Made by a program: the position numbers and the translations under genes. A stretch of DNA of 64,000 bases from SLRI01 sp942491185 (lineage in GTDB: Bacteria > Pseudomonadota > Alphaproteobacteria > Geminicoccales > Geminicoccaceae), in assembly GCA_942491185.1 (NCBI GenBank), contig CALOAB010000010.1, forward strand, positions 62,001-126,000, given 5' to 3'. The notes under the pieces are model-generated. The model saw only the letters and a list, made by a program, of their open reading frames with translations, did no database searches and was not told the DNA's origin. Below are positions 26,027 to 34,451 of the stretch, piece by piece (positions within the stretch are counted from its first letter, which is position 1; each line of letters starts with the position of its first letter).

Positions 26027-26711
26027 GCGACTCGAAATAGACCTCGGCCGCGTGAAGCTCGCTCTTGAGAGCTGCGTGGCGCTTCGCCTGCTCTTCCTCG
26101 AGGCCCCAGCGGTCGATCTCGTAGAGCTCCTCCAAGAGCGCCGCCTCGAAGGCGGTAGCGGCCTTGAGCGCGCCGCTGGCCATGGCGAATCCCAAGATCA
26201 GCGAGCTGGTCAGGCGGGTTGCCGCATGCAGCCCAACGAGCTGCCAGTCGTCGAGTGCTGCGGCTGCAGCGGCCAGCGCCGCAAGCGACGCTTCGGGCTG
26301 CGGTGTCGGCTCGAGGGTGACCGTGGTGACCAGCGGCGCCGCGAATGTCTCGACCGCCCAGTCGAGCCATGGCTGCCAGAGGCGCGCCTGCCGCTCGGCC
26401 AGATCGGCTGGGCTCACTTGGCGGTAGCACAGGAGATCGGCAGCACCATAGCCCATCACCTCGGTGATGGCGTCGTCGCGCTTGGCCGGGAGCTGGTCGA
26501 CCACCGTGTTGGCGAGACGGGTGAGCGGCATTGCCTCGGGGCGGATGGTGTCGCCCTGCCCGGCCCATTCGGCGGCGACCGCCGCTGCCAAGGCCGTGTT
26601 GGGCATGGCGAGCAGCCGACGGCCGGGGGTGCGCACCGGCCGGCCATCGAGCAGGATGGCCGGCGCGCCCTCGACCTCGCCTGCCGCTGCCGTCTTGTAG
26701 AAGCGCTTCAT
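26004..26711 (-). CDS. ATP12 family F1-ATPase assembly chaperone
   Basis: 235 residues from ATG 26711 (MKRFYKTAAAGEVEGAPAIL). Typical features are the LDGRPVRTPGRRLLAMPN stretch, EWAGQGDTIRPEAMPLTRLA, YGAADLLCYR and a C-terminal helical bundle (EELYEIDRWGLEEEQAKRH). ATP12 binds the alpha subunit during assembly of the F1 part of ATP synthase; it is found in mitochondria and alphaproteobacteria. The start overlaps the stop of the HAD phosphatase gene by four bases (ATGA). The 3' end converges with the deacetylase remnant, overlapping it by 23 bp. Confidence 0.92.
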   Translation of the reverse strand: MKRFYKTAAAGEVEGAPAILLDGRPVRTPGRRLLAMPNTALAAAVAAEWAGQGDTIRPEAMPLTRLANTVVDQLPAKRDDAITEVMGYGAADLLCYRQVSPADLAERQARLWQPWLDWAVETFAAPLVTTVTLEPTPQPEASLAALAAAAAALDDWQLVGLHAATRLTSSLILGFAMASGALKAATAFEAALLEELYEIDRWGLEEEQAKRHAALKSELHAAEVYFESLRARSAH

Positions 26712-27355
26712 AGGTGGTCGAGAACGCCGTCGATGCGGTCGACGATGTGCAGGGCGCCGGCCTCGGTCAGGGCTTCCGGCTGATGGTTGCCGTAAGCGAC
26801 GCCAATGCCGCGGCAGCCGGCGAGCCGCCCCATCTCGATATCGAAGGTCGTATCGCCGATGATCCAGGTGACATCGGGCGTGTAGCCGGTCTCCTGCATC
26901 GCCGCCTCCATCATCGCCGGATGCGGCTTCGATGGGTGCAGGTCGGCGGTCTGCAGCGTTTCGAAGTACTGCGCGATATCGTGCGTCTCGAGGATCTGCA
27001 CGAGCCCGCGCATGGTCTTGCCGGTGGCCACGCCCATCACGGCACCACGCTCCCGCAGGGCGGCGAGGGTTTCGACCACGCCCGGAAAGAGCGGCTCCTC
27101 GTGATCCGGCATGGCGCGACGGGCGAAGAAGGCCTCGCGGTAGGCGGCGGCGATCTGCTGGCCCAGCTCCGGGTCGTCGCGGCCGAGCAGCACGCGCATG
27201 GCGGGCTCGAGCGAGAGGCCGACAATGTGGCGAATGCGCTCCGGCGACGGGGCGATCAGGCCAACGGCGGCGAAGGCGTCCTGGGCGCAGGCGACGATCA
27301 CGGCCTGGCTGTCGACGAGCGTCCCGTCGCAGTCGAAAACGATGAGCTGGGTCAT
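26708..27355 (-). CDS. HAD-IA family hydrolase (phosphoglycolate phosphatase-like)
   Basis: 215 residues. Motif I FDCDGTLVDS carries the nucleophilic and acid/base aspartates. Motif II (GVATGK), the motif III lysine (HPSKPHP) and motif IV (IIGDTTFDIEMG) are all in order, with a helical cap at residues about 15-80. It hydrolyses a small phosphate ester such as phosphoglycolate or a sugar phosphate. In many alphaproteobacteria this gene lies between rluC and ATP12, as here, although a plus-strand Uma2 gene has been inserted between it and rluC. It overlaps ATP12 by four bases. Confidence 0.9.
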   Translation of the reverse strand: MTQLIVFDCDGTLVDSQAVIVACAQDAFAAVGLIAPSPERIRHIVGLSLEPAMRVLLGRDDPELGQQIAAAYREAFFARRAMPDHEEPLFPGVVETLAALRERGAVMGVATGKTMRGLVQILETHDIAQYFETLQTADLHPSKPHPAMMEAAMQETGYTPDVTWIIGDTTFDIEMGRLAGCRGIGVAYGNHQPEALTEAGALHIVDRIDGVLDHL

Positions 27356-27392
27356 GCACGGCCTTTGTTTGCTGGCATGGGCTAGGTCGGGC

Positions 27393-27398
27393 TATACT
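27393..27398 (+). promoter_or_regulatory. Candidate -10 hexamer of the Uma2 gene
   Basis: TATACT 30 bases before the Uma2 start, in an otherwise GC-rich 72-bp divergent gap. No good -35 is visible at the right spacing, so this is weak. Confidence 0.3.
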
Positions 27399-27427
27399 CG
27401 CCTCTGGTCAAGCACGGATCGACGTCG

Positions 27428-28033
27428 ATGGGTGACCTCGCTGCCAAACGCATGACACTGGCGGAGTTCCTGGTCTGGGACGACGGGACCGACACGCGCT
27501 ACGAGCTGGTCGGCGGCGAGCCTCGTGCCATGGCACCGGCAAGCGGTCGGCATGGCGTCATCCAAGACAATGCGGGCGCGGTGATCCGCGACAGCCTCGG
27601 GCGAGATGGGCCATGCCGTGTCGCGCATCAGGCAGGGCTTCTCCTGACCATCCATGGCGATGATCGCTATTACGTACCGGATCTGGCGGTGACCTGCCAC
27701 GACGTCAGCGATGCGCCCTACATTGAAGAGCCGAAGCTGGTCGTCGAGATCATCTCGCCCTCGACCGGGCGCACCGACAAGGACGTCAAGGTCCCGGACT
27801 ACTGCACCCTCGAAAGCCTCGACGAGATCTGGCTGATCGACAGCCGCAAGCCGCTCGTCCATGTCTATCAGCGGCGGAACGGCCAGTGGATCGGCAGCGT
27901 GCCGCTGAAGCTGGGCCAGCATTTCGAGAGCGTGTTCCTTGAGAGCGAGATCGTGATCGCCGATCTCTACCGCAATTCCGGCCTCGAGCCCGCGGCCGAA
28001 GAGCCCGCTCAGCCCTCGTCCGGCCAGTCCTGA
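27428..28033 (+). CDS. Uma2 family endonuclease-fold protein (DUF820)
   Basis: 201 residues. Uma2/DUF820 features are the start RMTLAEFLVWDD, RYELVGGEPRAMAP, the strand with catalytic-type Asp in YYVPDLAVTC, and EEPKLVVEIISPSTGRTDKD followed by KVPDYCTLESLDEIWLID. These are the PD-(D/E)XK nuclease-fold residues (Asp in PD, Glu in VEI, Lys downstream). Such proteins are abundant in cyanobacteria and scattered in proteobacteria; their role is unknown. It lies on the opposite strand between two genes that usually sit together and overlaps the rluC 3' end by 25 bp, so it was probably acquired. Confidence 0.85.
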   Translation: MGDLAAKRMTLAEFLVWDDGTDTRYELVGGEPRAMAPASGRHGVIQDNAGAVIRDSLGRDGPCRVAHQAGLLLTIHGDDRYYVPDLAVTCHDVSDAPYIEEPKLVVEIISPSTGRTDKDVKVPDYCTLESLDEIWLIDSRKPLVHVYQRRNGQWIGSVPLKLGQHFESVFLESEIVIADLYRNSGLEPAAEEPAQPSSGQS

Positions 28034-28986
28034 AGGCGGCTGAAGGGCAAGGCTTCGGGCTGCAGGCCGAGCCAGGATAGCCCTTCCTTGAAATGCGGCG
28101 GTGGGTCGGCGGTGAGCCGCAGTGGCCGCCCCTTGCCGCGCGGCAGCTCGATCTCGCGGGCGTGCAGCATGAGGCCGTCGGGGGCCGTGGCCGGCTGCCC
28201 GTCGCCGCTCGGCCCATACTTGTGGTCGCCGACGATGGGTGTGCCGATCGCCTGCATGTGCGCGCGCAATTGGTGGGTGCGGCCGGTCAGCGGCAGCAGG
28301 CCGACCCAGGCGGCGATCTTGCCGGCCCGGGCAATGACGCGGAAGCCGGTCTGGGCGCGCTTGGCATCGAGGGCCTGCGGCGTCATCTTCTCCCGCCCGT
28401 CCGGTCCGGCCTTGCCGAGCCGGAGGTCGATCACCCCGGCATTGCGGTCGGGATTGCCCTGGACGATCGCCCAGTAGAGCTTCTTGACCTCATGCTGCTG
28501 GAAGGCATGCATCAATCGCTTGGCGATGATGGCGCTGCGCGCCAGGACCAGCACGCCGCTGGTGTCGCGATCGAGACGATGGACCAGCTTCGGCCGCTCG
28601 CCACCCTTGGCCAGCGCGTCGAGCATGCCGTCGATGTGGCGTGTCGTCTTCGAGCCGCCCTGCACGGCGATGCCGGCGGGCTTGTTGAGCACGACGATCT
28701 CGTCATCGTCGTGGATGACGAGGCTTCTCATGAAGCGGGCGTCGTTGTCGCTGAGCTTGCGCCGGGTGACCTGAGGTGTGTCGTCGACCGGCGGGACGCG
28801 CACGGTCTGGCCCGGCTGGACCCTGGTCGACGCCGTCACCCGCTTGCCGTCGAGGCGGAACTGCCCGCTGCGCAGGAGCTTTTGCAGCTGGACGTGGCCC
28901 AGCGCCGGAAAATGCCGCTTGCACCAGCGATCGAAGCGGAGATCCGCCTCGGCCTTGCCGATCTCGCGATGCTGCACGCCGCTCAC
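28009..28986 (-). CDS. rluC: RluA-family 23S rRNA pseudouridine synthase (RluC-like)
   Basis: 325 residues. An N-terminal S4 RNA-binding domain (residues about 15-75, DRWCKRHFPALGHVQLQKLL, GQTVRVPP) is followed by the catalytic core with NKPAGIAVQGG and the HRLDRDTSGVLVLAR motif that contains the catalytic aspartate. GLLPLTGRTHQLRAHM and HAREIELP are also typical. It converts specific uridines in 23S rRNA to pseudouridine; RluC is the likeliest member but RluD cannot be excluded by eye. Its start overlaps the rarA stop by four bases, so it is the last gene of the alpha operon tail. Confidence 0.9.
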   Translation of the reverse strand: MSGVQHREIGKAEADLRFDRWCKRHFPALGHVQLQKLLRSGQFRLDGKRVTASTRVQPGQTVRVPPVDDTPQVTRRKLSDNDARFMRSLVIHDDDEIVVLNKPAGIAVQGGSKTTRHIDGMLDALAKGGERPKLVHRLDRDTSGVLVLARSAIIAKRLMHAFQQHEVKKLYWAIVQGNPDRNAGVIDLRLGKAGPDGREKMTPQALDAKRAQTGFRVIARAGKIAAWVGLLPLTGRTHQLRAHMQAIGTPIVGDHKYGPSGDGQPATAPDGLMLHAREIELPRGKGRPLRLTADPPPHFKEGLSWLGLQPEALPFSRLQDWPDEG

Positions 28987-30326
28987 GCTTCGTCATCCCT
29001 CGTCTGCCGCTCGGCGCGCAAGTGCGCGAGCCACTCGCTCCGCTCCTTCAGACGCTTCTCCAGACCTTCCTCGGTGGGCTCGTAGAAGCGCTCGCGCGCC
29101 ATGCCGTCCGGGAAGTAGCTCTGGCCCGAGAAGCGGTCGGGGGCGTCGTGGTCGTAGTCGTAGCCCTTGCCGTAGCCCAGCTCCTTCATCAGCCGGGTCG
29201 GCGCGTTCAAGATGTGGGCTGGCGGCATCAGCGAGCCGTGCTCCTTGGCTGAGCGGCGGGCATCCGCATAGGCCTTGTAGACAGCGTTGGACTTGGGAGC
29301 GAGGGCGAGGTGCACGGCCACCTGGGCCAGCGCCAGCTCGCCCTCGGGGCTGCCGAGCCGCTCATAGACCTGGGCTGCGGTCACCGCCTGGACCATGGCC
29401 TCGGGCTGGGCGAGGCCGATATCCTCGTTGGCCATGCGGATCAGCCGGCGCGCCAGAAAACGCGGGTCCTCGCCGGCGTCCAGCATGCGGCAGAGCCAGT
29501 AGAGCGCGGCATCGGGATCGGAGCCGCGCACCGCCTTGTGCAGGGCGGAGATGAGGTTGTAGTGCGCCTCCTGCTGCTTGTCGTAGACTGGCAGGCGGCG
29601 CTGCAGCAGCTGGGCCAAGGCCTCGACATCGAGACCGGGCTTGGCCGGCAAATCGGCCAGGCTTTCGACCATGTTCAAGAGATAGCGGCCGTCGCCGTCG
29701 GCGAGCTCCAGCAGGCGCTCGCGGGCCGCCGGCGCAAGCGGCAAGGCGTGACCGAGCGTCGCCTCCGCTCGGCCGACGAGCTGGCCGAGCGCCGCTGCGT
29801 CGAGCCGCTCGAGCACCACGACATGGCAGCGGGAGATCAAGGCCGGATTGAGCGCGAAGGATGGGTTCTCCGTGGTAGCACCGATCAGGCTCACCGTGCC
29901 GGCCTCGACCTCGTGCAGGAGGCCGTCCTGCTGCGCCCGGTTGTAGCGGTGGATCTCGTCGATGAAGAGAACCGGGCGGCGACCCGAAGGCGCCATCTTC
30001 CGCGCGGCCTCGAAGGCCTTTCTGAGCTCGGCGACGCCGGACATGACAGCCGAGAGCGGCAACAGCTGCTCGCCCACTTCCTTGGCCAGGAGCCGCGCCA
30101 TGGTGGTCTTGCCGCAGCCAGGCGGGCCCCAGAGGATCAGTGAGCCGAGCTTGCCTGAAGCCAACATGCGGCCGAGCGGCGAATCGGTGGCGAGTGCCGC
30201 GTCCTGGCCGACCACCTCGCCGAGCGAGCCGGGCCGCAGCCGCTCGGCGAGCGGGGCGGTCGGCTTGGTGCTTTGCGAGATCAGTGGCTCGGTCGCCTCA
30301 GCGGCGAACAGGTCCGGTTCCGTCAT
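28983..30326 (-). CDS. rarA: Replication-associated recombination protein A (RarA/MgsA AAA+ ATPase)
   Basis: 447 residues. The Walker A GPPGCGKT (residues 67-74), Walker B FIDEIHRY, sensor 1 LIGATTENPS and the arginine-finger region place it in the clamp-loader-like AAA+ group. The C-terminal half contains the RarA tetramerisation domain (KAVRGSDPDAALYWLCRML, RMANEDIGLAQP, AYADARRSAKEHGSLMPP). It acts at stalled replication forks. The gene follows the Do-type protease by five bases and overlaps rluC by four. Confidence 0.95.
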   Translation of the reverse strand: MTEPDLFAAEATEPLISQSTKPTAPLAERLRPGSLGEVVGQDAALATDSPLGRMLASGKLGSLILWGPPGCGKTTMARLLAKEVGEQLLPLSAVMSGVAELRKAFEAARKMAPSGRRPVLFIDEIHRYNRAQQDGLLHEVEAGTVSLIGATTENPSFALNPALISRCHVVVLERLDAAALGQLVGRAEATLGHALPLAPAARERLLELADGDGRYLLNMVESLADLPAKPGLDVEALAQLLQRRLPVYDKQQEAHYNLISALHKAVRGSDPDAALYWLCRMLDAGEDPRFLARRLIRMANEDIGLAQPEAMVQAVTAAQVYERLGSPEGELALAQVAVHLALAPKSNAVYKAYADARRSAKEHGSLMPPAHILNAPTRLMKELGYGKGYDYDHDAPDRFSGQSYFPDGMARERFYEPTEEGLEKRLKERSEWLAHLRAERQTRDDEA

Positions 30327-30331
30327 CCGGG

Positions 30332-31696
30332 TCAGCCGATGGTCAGGTCGAAGACCTGGCCGCCGCGCTCGATGCTGACGAGCCAGCGCTGGCGAGGGTC
30401 GGCGAGCGCCCGCTCCAGGGCCTCGACACTGACGACCGGCTCGCCGTTCACAGCGGCGACGATGTCGCCCGGCCGGAGCCGCAGTCGGGTGGCGAAGGTT
30501 TGCGGCGCCACCTCGACGACCGCCACGCCCTCGGCGAACAGATCGAGACCGAAGCTCTCGTTGAAGGCCGGCGACAGATTGGCGACCACGGCGCCGCTGA
30601 GCGGATGGTTGCCGGCAAGCTGGCGTTGGGCAGGCGGTGGATCGGCGGGCGGCGGCTCCAGCGGCAGCGCCACTTGCAAGAGCTCGCCCCGACGCCGGAC
30701 GGTGAGCGTCACGGCCTCACCTAGTGGCGCCAGCTGCAGGCGCAGATTGAGCGACGGCGCATCCGACACCTCGATGCCGTCGACCGCCGTGACGACGTCG
30801 CCGACCTCCAGCTTGGCGGCTGCGGCGGCACCGCGCGGGTGCACCCGCTCGATCAGCAAGCCTTGCGGCCGCTCGAGCCCCAGGGCCTCGGCGATCGCCG
30901 TATCGATCGGCTGGTAGGCAGCACCTAGCCAGGGACGCCCCTCGGCGACGCCGCGCTCGAGACCCTCGATCCTGGCCGCGATGAGATTGGCTGGAATGGC
31001 GAAGCCGATGCCGATCGAGCCGCCGCCGCCGCGGGCGAATATCGCCGTGTTGACCCCGATCAGGCTGCCATCCATGCCGATCAGTGCACCACCGGAGTTC
31101 CCTGGATTGATCGCGGCGTCGGTCTGGATGAACGAGACGTCGCTCTGCACCCCTGGCGTCGCTCGGGCGCGAGCGGAGACGATGCCGCTGGTCACCGTCT
31201 GACCGATGCCGAACGGATTGCCGATCGCGAGCACCAGATCGCCCACCTCGATGCCATCCGAATTGCCCAGCGACACTGCCGGCAACGACCTGCCGGCCGA
31301 GATCGTGAGAAATGCCAAGTCACTGCGCTCGTCGCTGGAAACGAGCGTCGCCGGGTGCTCGGTCCGATCGGCCAGGATCACCGTGATCTCGTCAGCACCC
31401 TTGACGACGTGGTGATTGGTGACGATGAGCCCATCCGCTCGGACGATCGTGCCGGAGCCGAGCGAGGTCTGCTGCAGCACCTCGCCGCGACGGTTGCCGA
31501 AGGGCGGCATGTCACCGAAGAAATGCTGAAAAAAGGGATCATCGAAGAACGGGTCAAGGCCTCGCGGGCTCGACCCCACTGTACGTCTGCTGGTGATGCT
31601 TACCACCGCTGGTGCCACAGCGCGCACCAATGGCGCGAAAGACAGGCGGATGATCTCGGAATCCGCAGGCACCACGCGAGCGTCAGCGCCTGCCAC
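30332..31696 (-). CDS. Do/DegP-type serine endopeptidase with two PDZ domains
   Basis: 454 residues from GTG 31696. The trypsin-like domain has the catalytic triad His96 (NHHVV), Asp126 (SDLAFL) and Ser201 (NPGNSGGAL). Two PDZ domains follow (about 235-335, with ERVHPRGAAAAAKLEVGDVV, and about 375-454). It is a periplasmic protein-quality protease/chaperone. The start is doubtful: the same frame continues upstream for 43 codons and encodes a lipoprotein-like signal (LLAAIALLLAVGC, Cys at 31780-31778) with no ATG, GTG or TTG before a stop. The export signal may therefore begin at a non-standard codon (ACG 31825 or CTG) or a base may be wrong. It is co-transcribed behind rplQ. Confidence 0.85.
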   Translation of the reverse strand: MAGADARVVPADSEIIRLSFAPLVRAVAPAVVSITSRRTVGSSPRGLDPFFDDPFFQHFFGDMPPFGNRRGEVLQQTSLGSGTIVRADGLIVTNHHVVKGADEITVILADRTEHPATLVSSDERSDLAFLTISAGRSLPAVSLGNSDGIEVGDLVLAIGNPFGIGQTVTSGIVSARARATPGVQSDVSFIQTDAAINPGNSGGALIGMDGSLIGVNTAIFARGGGGSIGIGFAIPANLIAARIEGLERGVAEGRPWLGAAYQPIDTAIAEALGLERPQGLLIERVHPRGAAAAAKLEVGDVVTAVDGIEVSDAPSLNLRLQLAPLGEAVTLTVRRRGELLQVALPLEPPPADPPPAQRQLAGNHPLSGAVVANLSPAFNESFGLDLFAEGVAVVEVAPQTFATRLRLRPGDIVAAVNGEPVVSVEALERALADPRQRWLVSIERGGQVFDLTIG

Positions 31697-31800
31697 AGAG
31701 CCGACAGCATCTGCCGGCGCCTCGGCCGCGATGGCCTGAAAAGATGACGCACCGCCGCTATCGATGTCGAGGGGAACACAGCCGACGGCCAGCAGCAGAG

Positions 31801-32286
31801 CTATGGCCGCCAGCAGCGCTCGCGTGCTCCTCGGTCGAGCGGAACGAGGCGTTGCCTCAGGCCGCCAGAGCTTTCGTCGTCGTCCTCATCGCGGTACACA
31901 GGGCCGGAGTCCTGCCCCTTGGCATCGACATCGCGGTCGACGAACTCGATCACCGCCAAGGGCGCGTTGTCGCCGTAGCGAAAGCCCGCCTTCATGATCC
32001 GCACATAGCCGCCCGGCCGCGCCTGGTAGCGCGGTCCGAGGACATCGATGATCTTGGCCGCGGTCTTCTCGCAGCGGGTGCGCGAGATGAGCAGCCGTCG
32101 GGCATGGAGGGTGTTGCTCCGGCCCAAGGTGACCAGCTTCTCGACAAGCGGCCGCAGCTCCTTGGCCTTGGGCAAGGTCGTCGTGATCTGCTCGTGCTTG
32201 ACCAGCGCCTGGGCCATGTTCTGGAACATGGCCTTCCGGTGGCTCGAGGTGCGGTTGAGCTTACGGCCGCTACGTTTGTGACGCAT
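31801..32286 (-). CDS. rplQ: 50S ribosomal protein L17
   Basis: Starts MRHKRSGRKLNRTSSHRKAM as in all L17 proteins and is clean through AVIEFVDRD. It reads 161 residues, about 20 more than usual, with an arginine-rich tail after DEDDDESS. Deleting one base near 31867-31869 would give the ending SSAA and a stop at about 31,858 (142 residues), the family's normal size, so the tail is probably a frameshift. Last gene of the rpsM-rpsK-rpoA-rplQ alpha operon, at the polypeptide-exit side of the large subunit. Confidence 0.95.
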   Translation of the reverse strand: MRHKRSGRKLNRTSSHRKAMFQNMAQALVKHEQITTTLPKAKELRPLVEKLVTLGRSNTLHARRLLISRTRCEKTAAKIIDVLGPRYQARPGGYVRIMKAGFRYGDNAPLAVIEFVDRDVDAKGQDSGPVYRDEDDDESSGGLRQRLVPLDRGARERCWRP

Positions 32287-32322
32287 GTCTCATTATCCGG
32301 TGCGGTGGCACCGGCCTCCTTA

Positions 32323-33339
32323 TCAAAACGGTTCTTCGACCTTGCGTGCCAGCTCCTCGACGTTCTCGGGCGGCCAGCCACTCACGTCCATGCCCAGATG
32401 CAGCCCCATATGCGCCAGCACCTCCTTGATCTCGTTCAAGGACTTGCGGCCGAAATTCGGGGTGCGGAGCATCTCGCCTTCGGTCTTCTGCACGAGATCG
32501 CCGATATAGACGATATTGTCGTTCTTGAGGCAGTTGGCCGAGCGCACGGAAAGCTCGAGCTCGTCGACCTTGCGCAGCAGGTTCGGGTTGAACGGCAGCT
32601 CCGGGCGACGCTCTTGCGGCTGCGCCAGATGCGGCTCGTCGAAGTTGATGAAGGGCCCGAGCTGGTCCTGGAGAATACGGGCACCGAGCGCCACCGCATC
32701 GTCCGGGCTCACCGAGCCGTCCGTCTCGACGGTCAAGATCAGCCGGTCGTAGTCCGTCTGCTGGCCGACACGCGCATTGTCGACCCGATACGCCACCTTG
32801 CGCACCGGGCTGTAGATGGCGTCGATGGCGATCAGGCCGATGGGCGCATCCTCGGACTTGTTGAAATGCGCCGGGACATAGCCCTTGCCGCCACTGATGG
32901 TCAGCTCCATCGAGATCTTGCCGCCCTCGTCGACGTGGGCCAGCACCTGGTCCGGATCCATGATCTCGACGTCGTGGCCGGTCTCGATCATGCCGGCCGT
33001 GACCACCTTGGGCCCATCGACCTTGAGGTAGACCCGCTTCGGCACGTCGCTGTGCAGCCGCACGCCCATCGACTTGAGGTTCAAGACGATGTCCGTCACG
33101 TCTTCACGCACGCCGGGGATCGACGAGAACTCGTGCAGCACGCCGTCGACCTGGATGGCCGAGACGGCGGCACCCTGGAGCGACGAGAGCAGAACCCGAC
33201 GCAGCGCATTGCCGATGGTGATGCCGAAGCCACGCTCGAGCGGCTCGACGATGATCTGCGCCTCACGGTCGGGCCGACGGCCCGGCTGAATGTTCAGCTT
33301 CTGCGGCTTGATCAGCTCCTGCCAGTTCTTTTGGATCAA
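32323..33339 (-). CDS. rpoA: DNA-directed RNA polymerase subunit alpha
   Basis: 338 residues from TTG 33339, chosen because the protein then begins IQKNWQELIKPQKL as in other alphaproteobacteria, with GAGGA seven bases upstream. The N-terminal domain (RGFGITIGNALRRVLLSSL) dimerises and assembles beta and beta'. After a flexible linker (residues about 235-250) the C-terminal domain (LELSVRSANCLKNDNIVYIG, PNFGRKSLNEIKEVL) contacts UP elements and activators. Third gene of the alpha operon. Confidence 0.97.
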   Translation of the reverse strand: MIQKNWQELIKPQKLNIQPGRRPDREAQIIVEPLERGFGITIGNALRRVLLSSLQGAAVSAIQVDGVLHEFSSIPGVREDVTDIVLNLKSMGVRLHSDVPKRVYLKVDGPKVVTAGMIETGHDVEIMDPDQVLAHVDEGGKISMELTISGGKGYVPAHFNKSEDAPIGLIAIDAIYSPVRKVAYRVDNARVGQQTDYDRLILTVETDGSVSPDDAVALGARILQDQLGPFINFDEPHLAQPQERRPELPFNPNLLRKVDELELSVRSANCLKNDNIVYIGDLVQKTEGEMLRTPNFGRKSLNEIKEVLAHMGLHLGMDVSGWPPENVEELARKVEEPF

Positions 33340-33454
33340 GGAACTATCCTCGCAAACGGTGTGATGCCCCAAATGGCGCTCGGACCGTCCGGCCTGGGCA
33401 AGCCTTGCGACCTACCTGCCCGACGGCCCGAATGGGGCCTGAAAAACGAAAAGC

Positions 33455-33844
33455 TCAGACGCGACGGCGCTTGCGCGGCCGGCAGCCATTGTGCGGAATC
33501 GGCGTCACGTCACGAATGTTGGTCACGGTGAAGCCCACGGCCTGCAGCGCCCGGAGCGCCGATTCGCGACCCGAGCCCGGCCCCTTGACCAGCACCTCGA
33601 TGGTCCGCATGCCGTGCTCCATCGCCTTCTTGCCCGCCGCCTCGGCGGCCATCTGCGCGGCAAAAGGCGTCGACTTGCGCGAGCCCTTGAAGCCCTGGCT
33701 GCCGGCGCTCGACCACGAGATGGCGTTGCCCTGCGCGTCGGCGATGGTGATCATCGTGTTGTTGAACGAGGCGTTGACGTGCGCAATGCCCGAGCTGATG
33801 TTCTTGCGCTCGCGGCGGCGCAGCTTGGTTTCCTGCTGGGCCAT
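33455..33844 (-). CDS. rpsK: 30S ribosomal protein S11
   Basis: 129 residues, full length, with GIAHVNASFNNTMITIADAQ near the start and a conserved end HNGCRPRKRRRV. Part of the platform of the small subunit beside the E site. It lies three bases after rpsM and 115 bp before rpoA. Confidence 0.98.
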   Translation of the reverse strand: MAQQETKLRRRERKNISSGIAHVNASFNNTMITIADAQGNAISWSSAGSQGFKGSRKSTPFAAQMAAEAAGKKAMEHGMRTIEVLVKGPGSGRESALRALQAVGFTVTNIRDVTPIPHNGCRPRKRRRV

Positions 33845-33847
33845 GGT

Positions 33848-34225
33848 TTACTTCTTCACTTTCTTCTTGCCGGCGATCGCCTTGGCCGGACCCTTGCGGG
33901 TGCGGGCATTGGTGTGCGTCCGCTGGCCCCTGACCGGCAGGCCCTTGCGGTGGCGCAGGCCGCGATAGCAGCCGAGATCCATGAGCCGCTTGATGCTCAT
34001 CGCCACCTCGCGGCGAAGATCACCCTCGACCTTGAGGTCGCGGTCGATCGCCTCGCGAATGCGCCCGAGCTCGGCGTCCGACAGCGTGTTGACACGCTGG
34101 GCGAACGGCACCTCGCATTGCTGCAGGATCTTCTCGGACGTCGTGCGCCCGATGCCGTAGATATAGGTCAAGGCGACCCCGACCGGCTTTTGTGCCGGAA
34201 CATTTACACCGGCGATACGCGCCAC
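33848..34225 (-). CDS. rpsM: 30S ribosomal protein S13
   Basis: 125 residues beginning MARIAGVNVPAQKPVGVALT; GIGRTTSEKILQQCEV and the RGLRHRKGLPVRGQRT motif with the lysine-rich tail are typical. It sits in the 30S head and contacts tRNA and the 50S. First gene of the alpha operon, preceded by its own candidate promoter (34363-34390) and a leader of about 130 bases. Confidence 0.98.
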   Translation of the reverse strand: MARIAGVNVPAQKPVGVALTYIYGIGRTTSEKILQQCEVPFAQRVNTLSDAELGRIREAIDRDLKVEGDLRREVAMSIKRLMDLGCYRGLRHRKGLPVRGQRTHTNARTRKGPAKAIAGKKKVKK

Positions 34226-34362
34226 CAGAAGCTCTCCTCGGCTTGCAGATTATTGCGGGCTGTTCGACTGCGGGCTCTACGTTTCCGGGCGCTTCAACGA
34301 GCACGACAAACGAAAGCCACAAGCAAGCGGTTCCGGATCGGTATCCCGGTCCAGGCCGCCGG

Positions 34363-34390
34363 AGTATAGATCGGTGTCTCCGCCTGTCAA
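34363..34390 (-). promoter_or_regulatory. Strong sigma-70-type promoter before rpsM
   Basis: Minus strand: TTGACA (34390-34385), 16-bp spacer, TATACT (34368-34363). The -35 is perfect and the -10 is one base off consensus. It lies in the adk-rpsM gap and gives a start near 34,355, so the alpha operon (rpsM, rpsK, rpoA, rplQ and probably the protease, rarA and rluC) can be transcribed separately from the spc genes. Confidence 0.8.
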
Positions 34391-34451
34391 TCGATCCGCA
34401 GCGACCGAAGGTCGCGGATCCTGGCAAGCGAGACGCCGGTCCGAAAGACGG

